Position numbers and translations under genes: made by a program | Assembly: GCA_022578605.1 (NCBI GenBank) | Contig: MU394141.1 | Coordinates: 62,001-126,000 of the forward strand | DNA: 64,000 bases | Direction: 5' to 3' | Origin: Camillea tinctor | Taxonomy: Eukaryota > Ascomycota > Sordariomycetes > Xylariales > Xylariaceae | In this document: piece after piece, positions 35,983 through 48,488 of the stretch | How the letters are laid out: each line of letters starts with the position of its first letter | Numbering within the stretch: position 1 is the first letter of the stretch | The notes under the pieces: generated by a model | What the model saw: only the letters and a program-made list of their open reading frames with translations | The model's database searches: none | What the model was told of the DNA's origin: nothing

Positions 35983-36481
35983 GGTGCTCAGACCATTCTG
36001 CATGAATATTTAGGGACTAGTACATACTTAGACTAGTGTAGGCAGGGGTGGCCACAAGGCAGAGCTGTGCCTGACGTGGACGGTGGTTGTTAGGACCATC
36101 AACGGGAAACCTCGTCGCAAACATTTCAGGTAGGAGAAGAGAAGTTGTACTGAGTAACAACTTCCTTGCACCAGCTCAATTTTCTATTATTTACTACTAC
36201 CACTAGTAGTACCAGTACTTTATTTTTTTTTTTTTTTACCCTTCTACTTCCCACTTCTGAACACCATTCACCCAACCTCCACCCTTTAGAGAGACCTGCA
36301 AAGCTCCAGCAGGTTAGGTATTTTGTTTTGTCATCACCCATCATCACCTTTTTGACATTGACTGCCTCGGGTACCTTTCACTTCCCTACCTTGCGGAAGT
36401 TACTTCATTGGGTCTTCTCGACTATCTTCGTATCAACCAAGCTCTTCCACCCGGATTCAACCGATTGAACTACAATATACT

Positions 36482-39400
36482 ATGCCTGGTCTAGTCACCG
36501 CGACCGGAGTCCTGGCCTTCCTGGCCGATGAGGAGCCCGAGCTGAAGGTCTTCGCCCTCCAGACCCTAAACGATGATATCGACACCGTTTGGTTCGAGGT
36601 AGCCGGCGCTCTTGGCCAGATGTACGTTAACTTCGAACATGTTACTGCTACCATGGCATTGGCATTCACTCGCTGACTACTCTTTCATAGTGAGGCTCTC
36701 TACGAGGACGATACCTTTCCCGAGCGCAAGCTTGCCGCCCTAGTTCTTGCCAAGGTCTACTACCACCTGCAGGCCTACGATGAGAGCATGTTCTTTGCCC
36801 TGGCCGCTGGCGATCTCTTCAAGCTCGATAACCCCGGAGAGTTCGAGGAGACCATTATCTCCAAGTGCGTTGATCACTACATCGCCACCAAGAACGAGAA
36901 TCACACCGTCCTCAACAAGAAGGATAAGGATACCGCCCTGCCTGCGCTTGCTACTGCCTTTGCTAGTGGCACTACTGACGGCAATGCCTCGGCCCTTATC
37001 TCCCCGACGACACCTTTCTCCCAGTCTACTCTGCCGTCCAAGTCGCTTCTCTCAAGAGCATCTGCCGACAACACCATCCTGGAGCCTTCGTTCGAGCCCC
37101 CGAAAAAGCAACATCGGTCCTCCTCTATCGCTTTGACTAACAATGAGCTCGATACCCGTCGTGCCATCGGAAGCGTCATTGAGCGACTTTTCGAGACTTG
37201 CCTGCGCGAGGGCCGATACCAGCAGGTTGTGGGTATCGCTGTCGAGGCGAAGCGGCTGGATGTTGTGGGCAAGGTTATCCAGCGGGCTGATGACGACCAC
37301 AAGCGCACTAAGGGCAAATCAGCCCAGGACCATGCCGTAGGTCCCGCTGAAGAGTTGATGGATTACTGCCTAGGCATATGTATGGATGTCGTCCAAGAAC
37401 GGGCATTCCGAGATGACATCCTTCAGCTAGTTCTCGATATTCTGACCAGCGGCAGAGCAAAGGACCCAGACTACTTCTCTATTGCAAAATGTATAGTCTA
37501 CCTCAACAAAGATGAGCAAGCCCGTACCGTTATTCGCCACCTCGTCAATTCGGAAACCGTTGAAGCGACTGCCATTGCCTATCAATTTGCCTTCGATCTT
37601 TACGACAACGGTACACAAGAATTTCTCGGTAAGGTTGTCTCCGACCTGCCTAAGGGCGACCCTCCGGCGGAGAAGAAAGATGATGAAGGGGCTGGCGAGT
37701 CCGAGAATGATCCATTGCTAAGCAATGACGGGAACAAGCCGGATACCGAAGCTGGCGAGGTCAATGGGAAGAAAGCGGAGATCTACAGGAACATTCGATC
37801 TATCCTGGACGGTACCAAGACTATCAAGCTCAACCTCGAGTTTTTGTACCGCAATAATCGCACCGACCTCAGCATTTTGAACAAGGTACGAGACAGCCTG
37901 GAGGGTCGCAACTCCATCTTCCACACTGCCGTGACGTTCTGCAACGCCTTTATGAACCAGGGCACTACCAACGATAAGTTCTTCCGTGACAACTTGGAAT
38001 GGCTTGGTAAGGCAGTAAACTGGTCTAAATTTACTGCTACTGCAGCTTTAGGTGTCATCCATCGTGGAAATCTATCGCAATCAAGAAAGTTGCTCGAACC
38101 ATACCTTCCGCGCGGCGCTGGGGGTATTAGCGGGGGCTCACCATACTCCCAAGGTGGTGCGCTCTATGCCTACGGTCTGATCCATGCCAACCATGGCGCT
38201 GATGCTCTAGACTACCTCAAGACCCAGTTTACTGCCGCTGAGGAGGAAGTCATTCAGCATGGTGGCGCGTTGGGCCTCGGCCTTGCTGGCATGGCGAGCG
38301 GCAATGAGGAGATATTTGAAAATCTCAAAGCTGTGCTCTACGCTGACTCTGCTCTTAACGGCGAGGCTGTTGGTCTCTCCATGGGTCTCATTATGCTGGG
38401 CACCGGAAATGTAAAGGCATTGGAAGATATGGTCGCATACGCCCACGAGACTTCGCACGAGAAGAGTGTTCGAGGTCTGGCTCTAGGTATGGCTCTCATC
38501 ATGTACGGGCGCCAGGAAGGTGCCGATGTCATGATCGAGGGTCTTTTGAATGACCCCGACCCTACCCTACGATATGGCGGTATCATGACTGTTGCTATGG
38601 CTTATTGCGGCACCGGCAGCAACAAAGCAATCCGAAAACTATTGCACATTGCTGTGAGTGATGTAAACGACGATGTACGGCGCATTGCCGTTATGTCGCT
38701 TGGTTTCATCCTCTTCCGTAAGCCCGGCAGCGTCCCGCGGATGGTCGAGCTCCTGTCTGAGTCTTACAATCCTCACGTCCGATATGGCTCAGCTATGGCT
38801 CTTGGTATCTCTTGTGCGGGCACCGGCCTCGACGAAGCCATCGACCTGCTCGAACCGATGATGAAGGACCCCACGGACTTTGTTCGACAGGGTGCACTGA
38901 TTGCCTTGGCCATGATCATGATCCAGCAGAACGAGGTTATGAATCCCAAGGTCGCTTCCATTCGCAAAACACTCAAGAAGGTCGTTGGAGACCGACACGA
39001 GGATGCCATGACTAAGTTTGGCGCTGCTCTCGCTCTCGGTATAATAGATGCTGGTGGTCGAAACTGCACCATTGGACTGCAGACGCAGACCGGTAATCTC
39101 AACATGGCTGGCATTGTCGGTATGGCGGTCTTCACCCAATACTGGTACTGGTTCCCGTTCACACACTTCCTATCCCTGGCCTTTAGCCCTACATCGATAA
39201 TTGCCTTGGATCATGATTTGGACATCCTCGACGTTAAGTTCCACTGTGCCACAAAGCCGAGTCTTTTCGATTACCCTCCGGAGCAGGAGGTGAAGACGGA
39301 GGAAGGGCCGACGATGATTGCCACGGCGATCCTTTCTACCACGGCCCAGGCCAAGCGCCGGGCACAGAAGAAAGAACGAGCACAGCGGCGCGAGAGCATG

Positions 39401-40085
39401 GATGTCGATTCTACCTCGACCCCGACGATCTCCAAGCCGGCAGCTGGTGCCGAAAAGATGGATGTCGATGACAAGGCCAAGGCCACCGAAGAAAAGAAGG
39501 ATGAGCAGACACCAAGCCCGGGCGAGAAGGAGACTTCCGCGCCGCCAGCAGATGGCAAGAAAAAGTCAGAAAAGGAGAAGCCGGGCTACGATATTGAGAA
39601 CATGACCCGCGTTTTACCCAGTCAGCTCAAGTATATCAGTCTGGCTAAAGGACGGTACTGGCCTGTCAAGCTTGTTAGGCCTGGCCCATTGGTAAGTTAA
39701 TAGCGTTTTATCGGCTCTTTTTATGAAATGCTGGAGCGAGATGCTAACTTGAGACCTGTAGCCTACTGGGGGGCCTATTCTCCTACACGATATGCAGCCG
39801 GAAAAAGAGAAGGCACTGATCGAGGAGAAGCTCAAGAAAGTAACAACGGAAAAGGCACCTGTGGCGGGTGCCGGCAACGCCCCGACCAGAAACCCTAGGA
39901 CGGTGGAAGAAGCTCTGCTGAGCCGGCTCAGCGGGAACCCGCTGGTTACGCCCAGTCGGAACGAGAGTGGTGCAGCAGCGGCAGCGGGTGTGCTCACGGC
40001 TGTTGACGAAGATGCCGAAGGGGACGAGGAGGCACAGCCACCTCATGACTTTGACTACTTCACGGAAGACGAAGGTGACGACTAG
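36482..40085 (+). CDS. RPN2: 26S proteasome regulatory subunit RPN2 (PSMD1)
   Basis: Three exons: 36482-36621, 36691-39691, 39762-40085; 1154 residues, all phases consistent. RPN2 is the largest base subunit of the 19S cap. It holds RPN1-like proteasome/cyclosome repeats in a toroid and docks the lid and ubiquitin receptors. N-terminal helical repeats start with TATGVLAFLADEEPELK and EALYEDDTFPERKLAAL. The PC repeats lie in the middle and show Gly/Ala helix pairs such as GGALGLGLAGMASGN, SVRGLALGMALIMYGRQEGAD, LRYGGIMTVAMAYCGTG and VRRIAVMSLGFILFRKP. Then NCTIGLQTQTGN, and WYWFPFTHFLSLAFSPT. A charged Lys/Glu linker and the C-terminal LPTGGPILLHDM plus acidic tail close it. The first intron splits ATT of the junction GQ|IEALYED. 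Secure identification. Confidence 0.95.
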
Positions 40086-42344
40086 ACGGGGTACATACTG
40101 GGTGTCCAGATTAAGCGATTGCTTGCTCGGTGCACTGTAATGATAGGAATAGAATAGGAAGCCGAAGCCAAAAATAATAATGAGTTGCCGTGAGGCAGGT
40201 CAGTTTAGACTCGAGCATGCTCACGGTGTACGGGCATGCATTGCACCACCATCGAGAGCTACCTTGATCTTGATTTCAACATGCAAAAGACTGTCTGCTC
40301 TACTGCGCGTAAGTTGGGGAGGATGGATCTGAACCAACCCCTAGTGCGTATATGTACCCCTAAGATTCAATTTCAAGTGCGTGGTCACAATTTTATGTAT
40401 ACTACTTATGTTTGCCATCATAACATCAATTTGATCATGCTTGTGGCATTTTGTTCCCTTTTTTTGGAAGAAGAAAAAAAAGGGAGAAATAGACAAGTTA
40501 TGTAATCTAGGTCCAACTACTGAATTCATAATTATATTGACGTATAGGAGAGCTGGCATGTTTAGTATTGAATTTGTTAGGAATAAGAAAGGTAGCACCC
40601 AATTAGCAGTGTAGGTGAGGTAGTACTAGTAGGCTAGGTAACCCCGTAGGCTATCGGTCGTTAATTTGAACCAATGGCGGTTAATCGTCATCGCGGATAG
40701 CTATGGCGACATCGGGTCAGAACCTCTTAGCATGTAATACAAGTATAAGAGCAAATCCAGAGGAAAAGGTTCAAAAAAAAAAAGCACAAAGAAAGTTTCA
40801 CGATGAAGTTTTTTTCTTCTATTTTTTCTTTTCTTGAAGTTGAGAGAAGAATGATTCTTTCCTCAAGATATTCTACCTATCCTGGAATATTAACTAACCC
40901 AAGCTCTTCATAGAAGGCCTGCTTACTTGTATATTCTCTGTAAGTGGTCTCTATTACTGTGTATCATGCCGAGTTCCATCTTAGGTATACACCCAAAACT
41001 TGTATACTTATTTGTACCTTTGGATTTTTTCTTTGTTTCTCTAAACATATTATATATATAATTAGACAATTTCAACTAATAATTACTCTCATAGGTAGAT
41101 GATGATAAATGTGTTTCTTACCCATCTTACCTCAGGTAACGGCAGGATGGGTATGAAATCCAGTCCGTCTCACTGATGATGACCCGACTGCCGACATGAG
41201 CCTGCTGAGCAGTGTAGGTAGTATTCGTGCTACAGCGGCTCCTAGACCGTCAGAGACGGGCGTCGGTGGTTAGCGGCATCGATAGCCGACCCGACGCAAC
41301 CTACCCTGACAGATTGGAGTTCCTCCTAAAATGTTAGCGGATTCGAGTGCCCTGAGAGCAATAGTGTATAAGTAAGCTCCAGCTTACCTGTTACAGGTGA
41401 TTACCTAAAGTCCACGATTTCTCCGTGGTCTTGTACACTAGGAACTTGCCGATATGCGACGGAATGGAAACTGAAAAATGGATAGCGACGGCATTTGCCT
41501 TTGTCATTGCCCTCTGCCCATTGTTACTGTCATAACCATAACCCTTCCGCCGGCATCCACTCGTTTAGTTATCCGTCTTCGCCGACCCATCCCTCTTACC
41601 CTCTACAAATCGCCGAACATTTAAAAACGATGAGGGGAGAGAGACGGGGGGGATGAGGGGGGAAACGGGAAAGAAATGACTTGAGAACGGTTTGTGGTTT
41701 TCTTTTCTTTTCCTTTCCCCCCCTTTCCCCTTTTGATTCAATGTTTCTCCCTTTTTTTTTTTTTTTTTGGTGAATCTGCGTCGTTATCATCATCATCATC
41801 ATCATCATTCTCCAGGGCACGGTGGACTTTGAACTTCATTCTCTCTCTACAACGAATTCAAATCCCAAAATCCCCATTTCCCGTATTCCGTATCCCAAGC
41901 CCCCTCCCAAGTCGCAACCCGTATATATCTCTCTCTTCCAAGCTAAGGCAACTTCGCCGGTTCAAAACCAAAGATAGCCCGTTTTGTTCCCCTTTCCCAT
42001 TATTCCGCAGCTAAACTTGTACAATACAATTTGGCCTGTGCCCTCCGAATCTGCCGCCCTTTTCCCCCCTGCTGACCTGTCACCGTCGTCACACCGCTCT
42101 GTCCCCCCCTTTTGGTGTTCTTTTTTGAAGGGATTGTTTCTGCCGCTCATCCACATATCCTCGTGACCAACTTGGCTTTGTGTCCCAGAACTGTCCACAA
42201 TCCCCAGCTTTTTCTGCTTCTCACGCGGAACAAGGGGTATACTAGATTCTTGACAGCGACAGCGTCAGCAACAGCACCGACGGCGATAATAACAAGACCA
42301 ATAACAAGTATGGGCTTTGCATCAAGCTATCCCAACTAGAAGCC
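40086..42344. other. Intergenic, RPN2 to sulfite oxidase
   Basis: RPN2 3' region and probable sulfite oxidase upstream region. The stretch from 41690 to 42340 is strongly C/T-rich on the plus strand with a T tract at 41751-41768 and ATC repeats at about 41787-41808, a usual fungal 5' leader pattern. No gene seen. Confidence 0.55.
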
Positions 42345-44153
42345 ATGTCGATACCAATTTCGAGGCGGCTTGTCCAGGCCCTCCTGGGGCCTGCGAGACG
42401 TCCAGAACCAACTCTACGATGTATGCAATTCTTTGAGCCACGTCAACCCAGCTGCGTTCCCACGAGATTATTTGGGTTTCGAGCAGCTTTTCGGGAGGCT
42501 ACCTCCAAATCCACGCCACGACTTGCTTCAACCCCGGATCCCCGTGCCCGTGCCCGTAACCGGTTTCGTCGTCTCCCCATTTTTGCTGCTGCTAGTACTG
42601 GATTATTTGCTCTTCTGTTCACCACCTTGCAATCACCGCCTTTGTCTTCCTCGCCCTCGGAACAAACTGCTCACGACGATACCGGCGACAGCGATGATGG
42701 CCTGCCTCGCTACAGATTATCTGAAATCAAGAATCACGGTGCAAAATCTGAGAGACCCTGGGTAATACACGGAGACAAGGTGTACGACATCACGGACTGG
42801 ATACCTGCTCATCCTGGAGGCGAGGTTATTCTCCGCGCCGCGGGAGGTAGTATCGAGCCGTACTGGGATATATTTGCCATCCACAAGTCACAATACGTTA
42901 GGGACATTCTGGAACAGTATGTTGTGGGAAAGGTGCATCCCGATGATCTACACGATGGAAGACCGCTGCAGGACCACATTGAGGACCCATTTGTCTCGGA
43001 CCCGGTGAGAGACAGCAGGCTGCGTAAGATGACTGAGAAGCCGTGCAATGCCGAAACTCCCGCTGATGAACTGGCCGACTCCTTCTTGACTCCGAATGAT
43101 GTCTTCTATGTCCGCAACCACATGTGGGTACCCGTCGTAGAACATAACGAGGCTGATTCCTATGGTATCACTGTCGAGCTTCCCGACGGCGGCACCAGGA
43201 CGTATACTATTGGCGAACTCAAGTCCCGGTTTAAGCAGTATGCCGTCACCGCTGTCCTTCAGTGCTCTGGTAACCGACGGAATGACATGACACGCTATGC
43301 TAAAAAGACCAATGGCCTCCAATGGACAGTTGGTGCCATTAGCTGCGCTAAATGGGAAGGCGTCCGTCTTCGTGAGGTTCTTGCCGATGCCGGACTATCG
43401 CTAAGTGATCCCGGCGAGGACGCGCAGCACGTGCAATTCTCTGGTCTCGAAGCCTATGGCGCGAGTATCCCCATCACGTCCGCGATTGATCCTCGGGGAG
43501 ATGTGCTACTCGCCTTCAAAATGAACGATGAGCCTCTGCCTCCCGATCACGGTTTCCCGGTACGGGTCATCGTGCCTGGGCATGTGGCGGCGCGGTGCGT
43601 GAAGTGGGTCAACAAAATCATCGTTAGCGATGAGGAGAGCAATACAACGTGGCAGCGCAAAGATTACAAGTGCTTTGGTCCCAACGAGACCAAACAGGAC
43701 TGGGACAAGTACAAATCCATCCAGGTCATGCCCATCACCAGCGCCATCACGCGGACAAGGCTGAAGAAGCCCGCCGCCGTGACCGAGCAAGATAACAAGC
43801 CCGAAACACGCGTAGTGCAGCTTGAGGGATACGCGTATTCGGGCGGTGGTCGCGAGATCCAACGCGTAGACGTAAGTCTCGACGGTGGTGAGACGTGGGA
43901 TCAAGCCCGGCTCATCGACGATGCCAACCTAGAGTTGGGCAGCAAGACGTGGTGCTGGAAGAGGTGGGTGTACGAAGGTGCGCTGCCCAAAGGTAGGGGA
44001 GACGCAAAAACGACTTTCGTTGTCAAGGCTACGGATGATGCGTACAATACTCAACCGGAGACTCACAAGAGTATATATAATCTCCGTGGAAACCTAGCGA
44101 CAGCTTGGCACCGCGTTGATTTCAACCCTTCGCGAATGGAAAATGGGAAATGA
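42345..44153 (+). CDS. Sulfite oxidase, mitochondrial, with cytochrome b5 domain
   Basis: Single exon, 602 residues. It oxidises sulfite to sulfate using a molybdenum cofactor and passes electrons through a b5 haem to cytochrome c. The first ~75 residues are Arg-rich, then a hydrophobic helix at about 80-97, which together look like a bipartite intermembrane-space presequence. The cytochrome b5 domain covers about 121-200, with haem ligands H156 (AHPGGE) and H180 (AIHKSQY). The molybdopterin domain starts near 245 (LTPNDVFYVRNHMWVP). The molybdenum-binding cysteine is C307 (LQCSGNRR), with PVRVIVPGHVAARCVKW further on. A dimerisation domain follows, with GGGREIQRVDVSLDGG and DDAYNTQPETHKSIYNLRG near the end. 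Domain order and length match vertebrate-type sulfite oxidase, not nitrate reductase, because no FAD domain is present. Confidence 0.93.
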   Translation: MSIPISRRLVQALLGPARRPEPTLRCMQFFEPRQPSCVPTRLFGFRAAFREATSKSTPRLASTPDPRARARNRFRRLPIFAAASTGLFALLFTTLQSPPLSSSPSEQTAHDDTGDSDDGLPRYRLSEIKNHGAKSERPWVIHGDKVYDITDWIPAHPGGEVILRAAGGSIEPYWDIFAIHKSQYVRDILEQYVVGKVHPDDLHDGRPLQDHIEDPFVSDPVRDSRLRKMTEKPCNAETPADELADSFLTPNDVFYVRNHMWVPVVEHNEADSYGITVELPDGGTRTYTIGELKSRFKQYAVTAVLQCSGNRRNDMTRYAKKTNGLQWTVGAISCAKWEGVRLREVLADAGLSLSDPGEDAQHVQFSGLEAYGASIPITSAIDPRGDVLLAFKMNDEPLPPDHGFPVRVIVPGHVAARCVKWVNKIIVSDEESNTTWQRKDYKCFGPNETKQDWDKYKSIQVMPITSAITRTRLKKPAAVTEQDNKPETRVVQLEGYAYSGGGREIQRVDVSLDGGETWDQARLIDDANLELGSKTWCWKRWVYEGALPKGRGDAKTTFVVKATDDAYNTQPETHKSIYNLRGNLATAWHRVDFNPSRMENGK

Positions 44154-45614
44154 AGCAAAGTAAACTGAGCGATCCGCTTGAACCATGTGAAGTGGTAAAG
44201 TGTATGAGGTGAGGAAGTAGAGTGCGGTGATAATATTCTTTTACGTTTGTGTTTCATGGTCCCTCCTGGGTTTATACTAAATGCCTACCTAGGCACCTAT
44301 TGTTTTGGACGGACTGACCTACCGTATTGAGGGGATATAGTTAGCTACCTGTAGATCATGGTTAGTTCATTGCTTAAAGCGAGGTGATAGTGGGATAGGA
44401 CACCGAGTCAATAATCGGGACACAGGAGAAGCATTGTTTCAAAGCGTGGCAAAGAAAGAGAGAAGAGAGAAAAGAGAAGCTCGAATAGCGTGCTTATGGC
44501 ATAGATGCCTATATAATGAGAATAACGAGACCAACATATCATTGCCACCAAGAATGTGTGTGATCAAGATCGATATAGGTTAATATTTGACACACTTGTG
44601 CCTTTTTTCAAAGTATACTGCTTCAATTTTATTTCATAGCCATTTTCTAGATCCGTCGTAGTTAGGACATCGCCTACTCCAACGAAGAAGATTATGGGTT
44701 TATATCTTTGAGGACATTCGCTTATTGCTTATAATTGTACATAACTCTATCCATCCAAACTTTATAACTCATGCAATCTACCACTACCAGGGATGGATAT
44801 TTATCAAAATCATTTTCTGTCCATCTTCATCCTGATATCCACAACATATATTCCATTGTGCTCCCTGAACAACGTTGAGGGTGATTTTTTACATTAGACC
44901 GTATTTATATAACTTTTGTATGCGTTTATATATAAAACAACCGAAACCTGAATTATCCCATCCCATTAACTTAAAAAAAAATCATCACTTTATATCATCT
45001 CTCCTTCTCTACCTAGGACGTCATCTTAGGAAGGAAGGGGAGTGGGGGTATCTACCTAAAACCATCTTCACTTGCTTTCCACATACCTCTCTCTGTCTTT
45101 TCATACTAGAACTAAAGAAAGAAATGCCCCAGGGCCAAGAAAAAAGATATCACGCACAATTCTCCTCCCTAACCATGCATAACACACAAGCATAATCCCC
45201 TACCATAGAGTTTTCTTTATTCCCTTACGCGGTATGTCTGGGGGATTCTTCCATCCTAAATATTGGACTCAAGACATGAGTGGCCGCATATCCGATTCTC
45301 CCCTTTCTGTATTATGGAGGATCCGGCTTTTGGTAGATGGGATGGGAGACGTTGGGATCTCCAGTAGGGTCGAATTTTCGTTACTTATTATCATCATCGC
45401 GTGCTTGCAGATGCCCGTCCTACATGCTTCCTAGTCCTACTACCGCGCTCGAGAATATCGTTCCTCTTTCTCCTTCCTCCTCCTTTTTTTATTCCATTCG
45501 TTCCATTTTCCTCATCTCTCTTTTTTCTTTGGTTCTATTATAGTCCCATGTCGCGGGGAAGAAGAGAAGATAGGATGGATTAGGCATTATAGAATAAGGG
45601 GCGTAGCTGCAATC
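44154..45614. other. Intergenic, sulfite oxidase to MARVEL gene
   Basis: Convergent 3' regions. AT-rich with T/C-rich stretches. Short ORFs near 44875 and 45234 lack features. No gene seen. Confidence 0.55.
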
Positions 45615-46391
45615 TTAAGCGCCGGGGTGGGCCTGGGGCTTCGTGGGACCGCCGACGTTGTGACCGCGGCTGCGAAGCGCCTCGAGAGCATCGAGCACGG
45701 TGAGGAATGTGAATATGGCCCTGTTTTTTAACTCGTTAATTCAAAGCTCCCTTTTTCTCTATCTAGTCATTAAAGGGCAGAGCTGACTCGACATCTTCAC
45801 CATCACCACCGCTGTCTTCCCTCTCCCCTCCTTAAAAAAGGAGAGGCGATAAAATCGATGATAGGGAGAAGAGATAGAAAAGGGAGGGAAGGAAATGAAA
45901 GTAGGCAGGTATGCTGGCTTACCAGAGAAAGAACCCAAAAGCGACCGCGGCCTCCAAGCTCCCGCACACCCTGTTAGCGCCGCAGTCCCAGGGCCCGCCC
46001 ACGAAGACGGCCAGCGCGATGGAGCCTGCAAACCAGAATATGGTGGTGATGACGTTGAGGCCGAGCGCGACTATCTTGCGGAACAGCGAGGCGGCGTATA
46101 GGGGAACTATGCCCACGTAGGCTAGCACGAGCAGCGACCAGATCGAATTGAACAGCATGAAGTTGACGCGCGAAGGTGACCAGCCACCCCAGTAGTAGCC
46201 ACCGTTGTAGTAGGAGCCCGTGTACCAGTTTACGACTGTGGCGGAGTTAGTTAGGTATATGAGTGGATAGGGGGGGAATGTTAGTGAAGGTTGAAAGAAA
46301 AGGAAGATATACTGTAGGCTGTGAGGCCGAGCTCGATGATGGAGAATATGGCGGCCACGATGTGGGCGATGGTAACAAAGTTGAAGGCCAT
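45615..46391 (-). CDS. MARVEL-domain-like membrane protein
   Basis: Three exons on the minus strand: 46391-46313, 46235-45923, 45720-45615; 165 residues, phases consistent. Four hydrophobic helices are visible: HIVAAIFSIIELGLTAY, LFNSIWSLLVLAYVGIVPLY, VALGLNVITTIFWFAGSIALAVFV and AAVAFGFFLWAIFTFLTVLDAL. The loop after helix 3 has two Cys (WDCGANRVCGSLEA), typical of fungal MARVEL/Nce102-like proteins. The tail (LRSRGHNVGGPTKPQAHPGA) is cytosolic by expectation. The fungal family is linked to plasma-membrane domains and secretory vesicles, but a specific role for this member is unknown. The 202-nt second intron is large for this genome; no coding piece was seen inside it. Confidence 0.82.
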
Positions 46392-48488
46392 GGTTCCGGT
46401 TTTTGTATATCCGTGTAGGAAGTGTCACTGTAATTTTGCTACTTGTCGAATCGTATGAGTTTTTTTCTTTGTTGAGTTTTTCCCTTCTCTTTTTTGCCTT
46501 TTACTTATTCGCTATAGAGGTTGACCCAGAGAGGTGACGGTGTAGCTTTCTTTCCTACAAGGGGACCTTTGCCTTAGGTAGGTAGGTTACTAAAGAAAAG
46601 GAAGAAAAAAGATTTCTTCGTATTGTCGTTTGTACTTAAGTGGAATGACTCGAGTTGATTCACATATGCCAACGCATACACCCAATAAAGCACTTATACG
46701 AGTGTTGTCCCGTGCAGATTGATCTCGTAGGTTAGGTTAGGTTAGGTAGATAAGAGGTCAGTGATACTAATAGTCGGATAGTATTGTCACCGGCGCAACG
46801 ACATGGTTTTGGAAAAGCGTTACTAAATGCGACAGGAAAATTGAGACAGCTATAGGTAGAGAAGAGAAGGTTTGCAGGTAAGGGGAAAAAAAACTTGGAA
46901 TCCATTATATATCAAGTTGGTCGGTCAGGTCAGGTCAGGTACACACCATCGTCATCGAGTTGCTCACACGCACACACGCACGCTATATTAGTGCTACTTA
47001 CTAGTAATAAGACCAGACAGATTTATATGTATGTACTATGTTATACGGAGTTACGGTAGTGCCTAAATACTTAGGTACTTACACTTACCTACCTATCCTA
47101 GTAGTACTTAGTCTAACATATGATAGGTACATAAGTACATCCACATACTTGGAGAGAGGAAGAAGGGAAAAACAATAAAACGGCACTTAAAGTGGTGTGT
47201 CATGATCGTGATTGGTCTCGGCAGACCAAGGATGATGGGGGGTTATGTATAATAAGTCAGTCCTTTATTGCGACGCCCTTCCTGGGCGCCAACACTCTAA
47301 GTCTACTGGTAGGTACTATATATGTACCAAATAGATATAACGTGGGTTAATAAGTGTGTGTCATGAGAAAACTTGGGCGAGGAATGATTGGGTTGGAAGA
47401 GCCAGTCGTAGCGAAGCAAAGCATTCATACGTCGACTAAGTGGTTGAAGCTACCCATGAAGAGCTGGAAATTCGGCATAGTACCTCTTACCTTCCAGTGG
47501 GTTAGGTACCTCTTAGGTATGGTAAGGTATGGGATTAACATCCGGGACACCTCACACCAACACCACACCACTGACTAGCAGATCACATCTTTCTATTCCA
47601 TGCTTCCCCTCCCCTCAACTCCACTTTAAAGCGTTATCCTTGAACCCTGCTCCTAGCTCACCTAACTTGGCCAATCACAGGCTCTCTTGGTTTGCCGTCT
47701 TACCCCGAAGCAGTAAGGAACCTTGCACCGAATGGCGTCACTTGTAGTCGACCGAAGCCCTATGACGACGTTATCCAGTGGCTTTCAAAGCTTGGCTTAG
47801 CTACCAACAACTAAAGTTTTCTCTAGTCGGCTCGCATCACCGTCTCTTCGTTTTCAAATTATGCATAAAGGCACTGCTATAGATGGGCATAGATAGCATA
47901 AAAGTAAAGCACATACCTACTTATTCGGCTTGTCATCGTGATACTTGGATTTTATTAGGTATCATGAATTTGGCGGGTATAGAAGATAGAGATAAAAGTA
48001 TGTACTCAATCAGCAGGTTAGAAGCCAGGGAAAACTTGGCAATCATGGCATGACGAGGACGACCACGACGACAACCAAATAGAGGACATAGAAGTCAATC
48101 TATGATGCCAAAATGTTCGTATAAATACGTATATCGATAGAATGATAACATCTCCTTGTGATACCCTCCCTTTCCTGTCTCATTCAAACCGATACGTTAC
48201 CTAGACATAACCAATAGGACTGGAGGTTGGGCATAAGAGAGACAAAAGTCATATATCATGGAATGTCTAACAAACGCACACCTAAACCTAGTCAAGTCAA
48301 AAAAAAATTCAAGCAATCAATAACGGATGCCACTACCGAGAAATAGAGCAAGTAGGATGAATTCGATATGTATTATTCCAAGTTAGCATTCTAATTTGCT
48401 TTTTGTGCCTGCTTGCCAAACATCCGTGTTATGATTTTACGACGGGAATACCAGAGAAAAGAAAGGAGGAAAGGAGAAAGGCTAGGTA
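46392..48488. other. Intergenic, MARVEL gene to chitinase
   Basis: Contains a short GTTAG/AGGTT repeat at 46731-46748, a CAGGT repeat at 46926-46940 and many TAGGTA words. Isolated ORFs near 47354 and 48403 are not convincing; the latter overlaps the chitinase 3' end in antisense. Confidence 0.55.

Larger units (their letters stand above)
33559..36481. other. 2.9-kb divergent region between CET1 and RPN2
   Basis: Probable promoters of two housekeeping genes in head-to-head arrangement. AT-rich, with a CCTA repeat, a 10-bp tandem repeat and numerous TAGGTA words. The T-rich stretch (36216-36237) and CCACTT-type pyrimidine-rich DNA just ahead of RPN2 resemble a fungal core promoter. No gene seen. 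Confidence 0.55.
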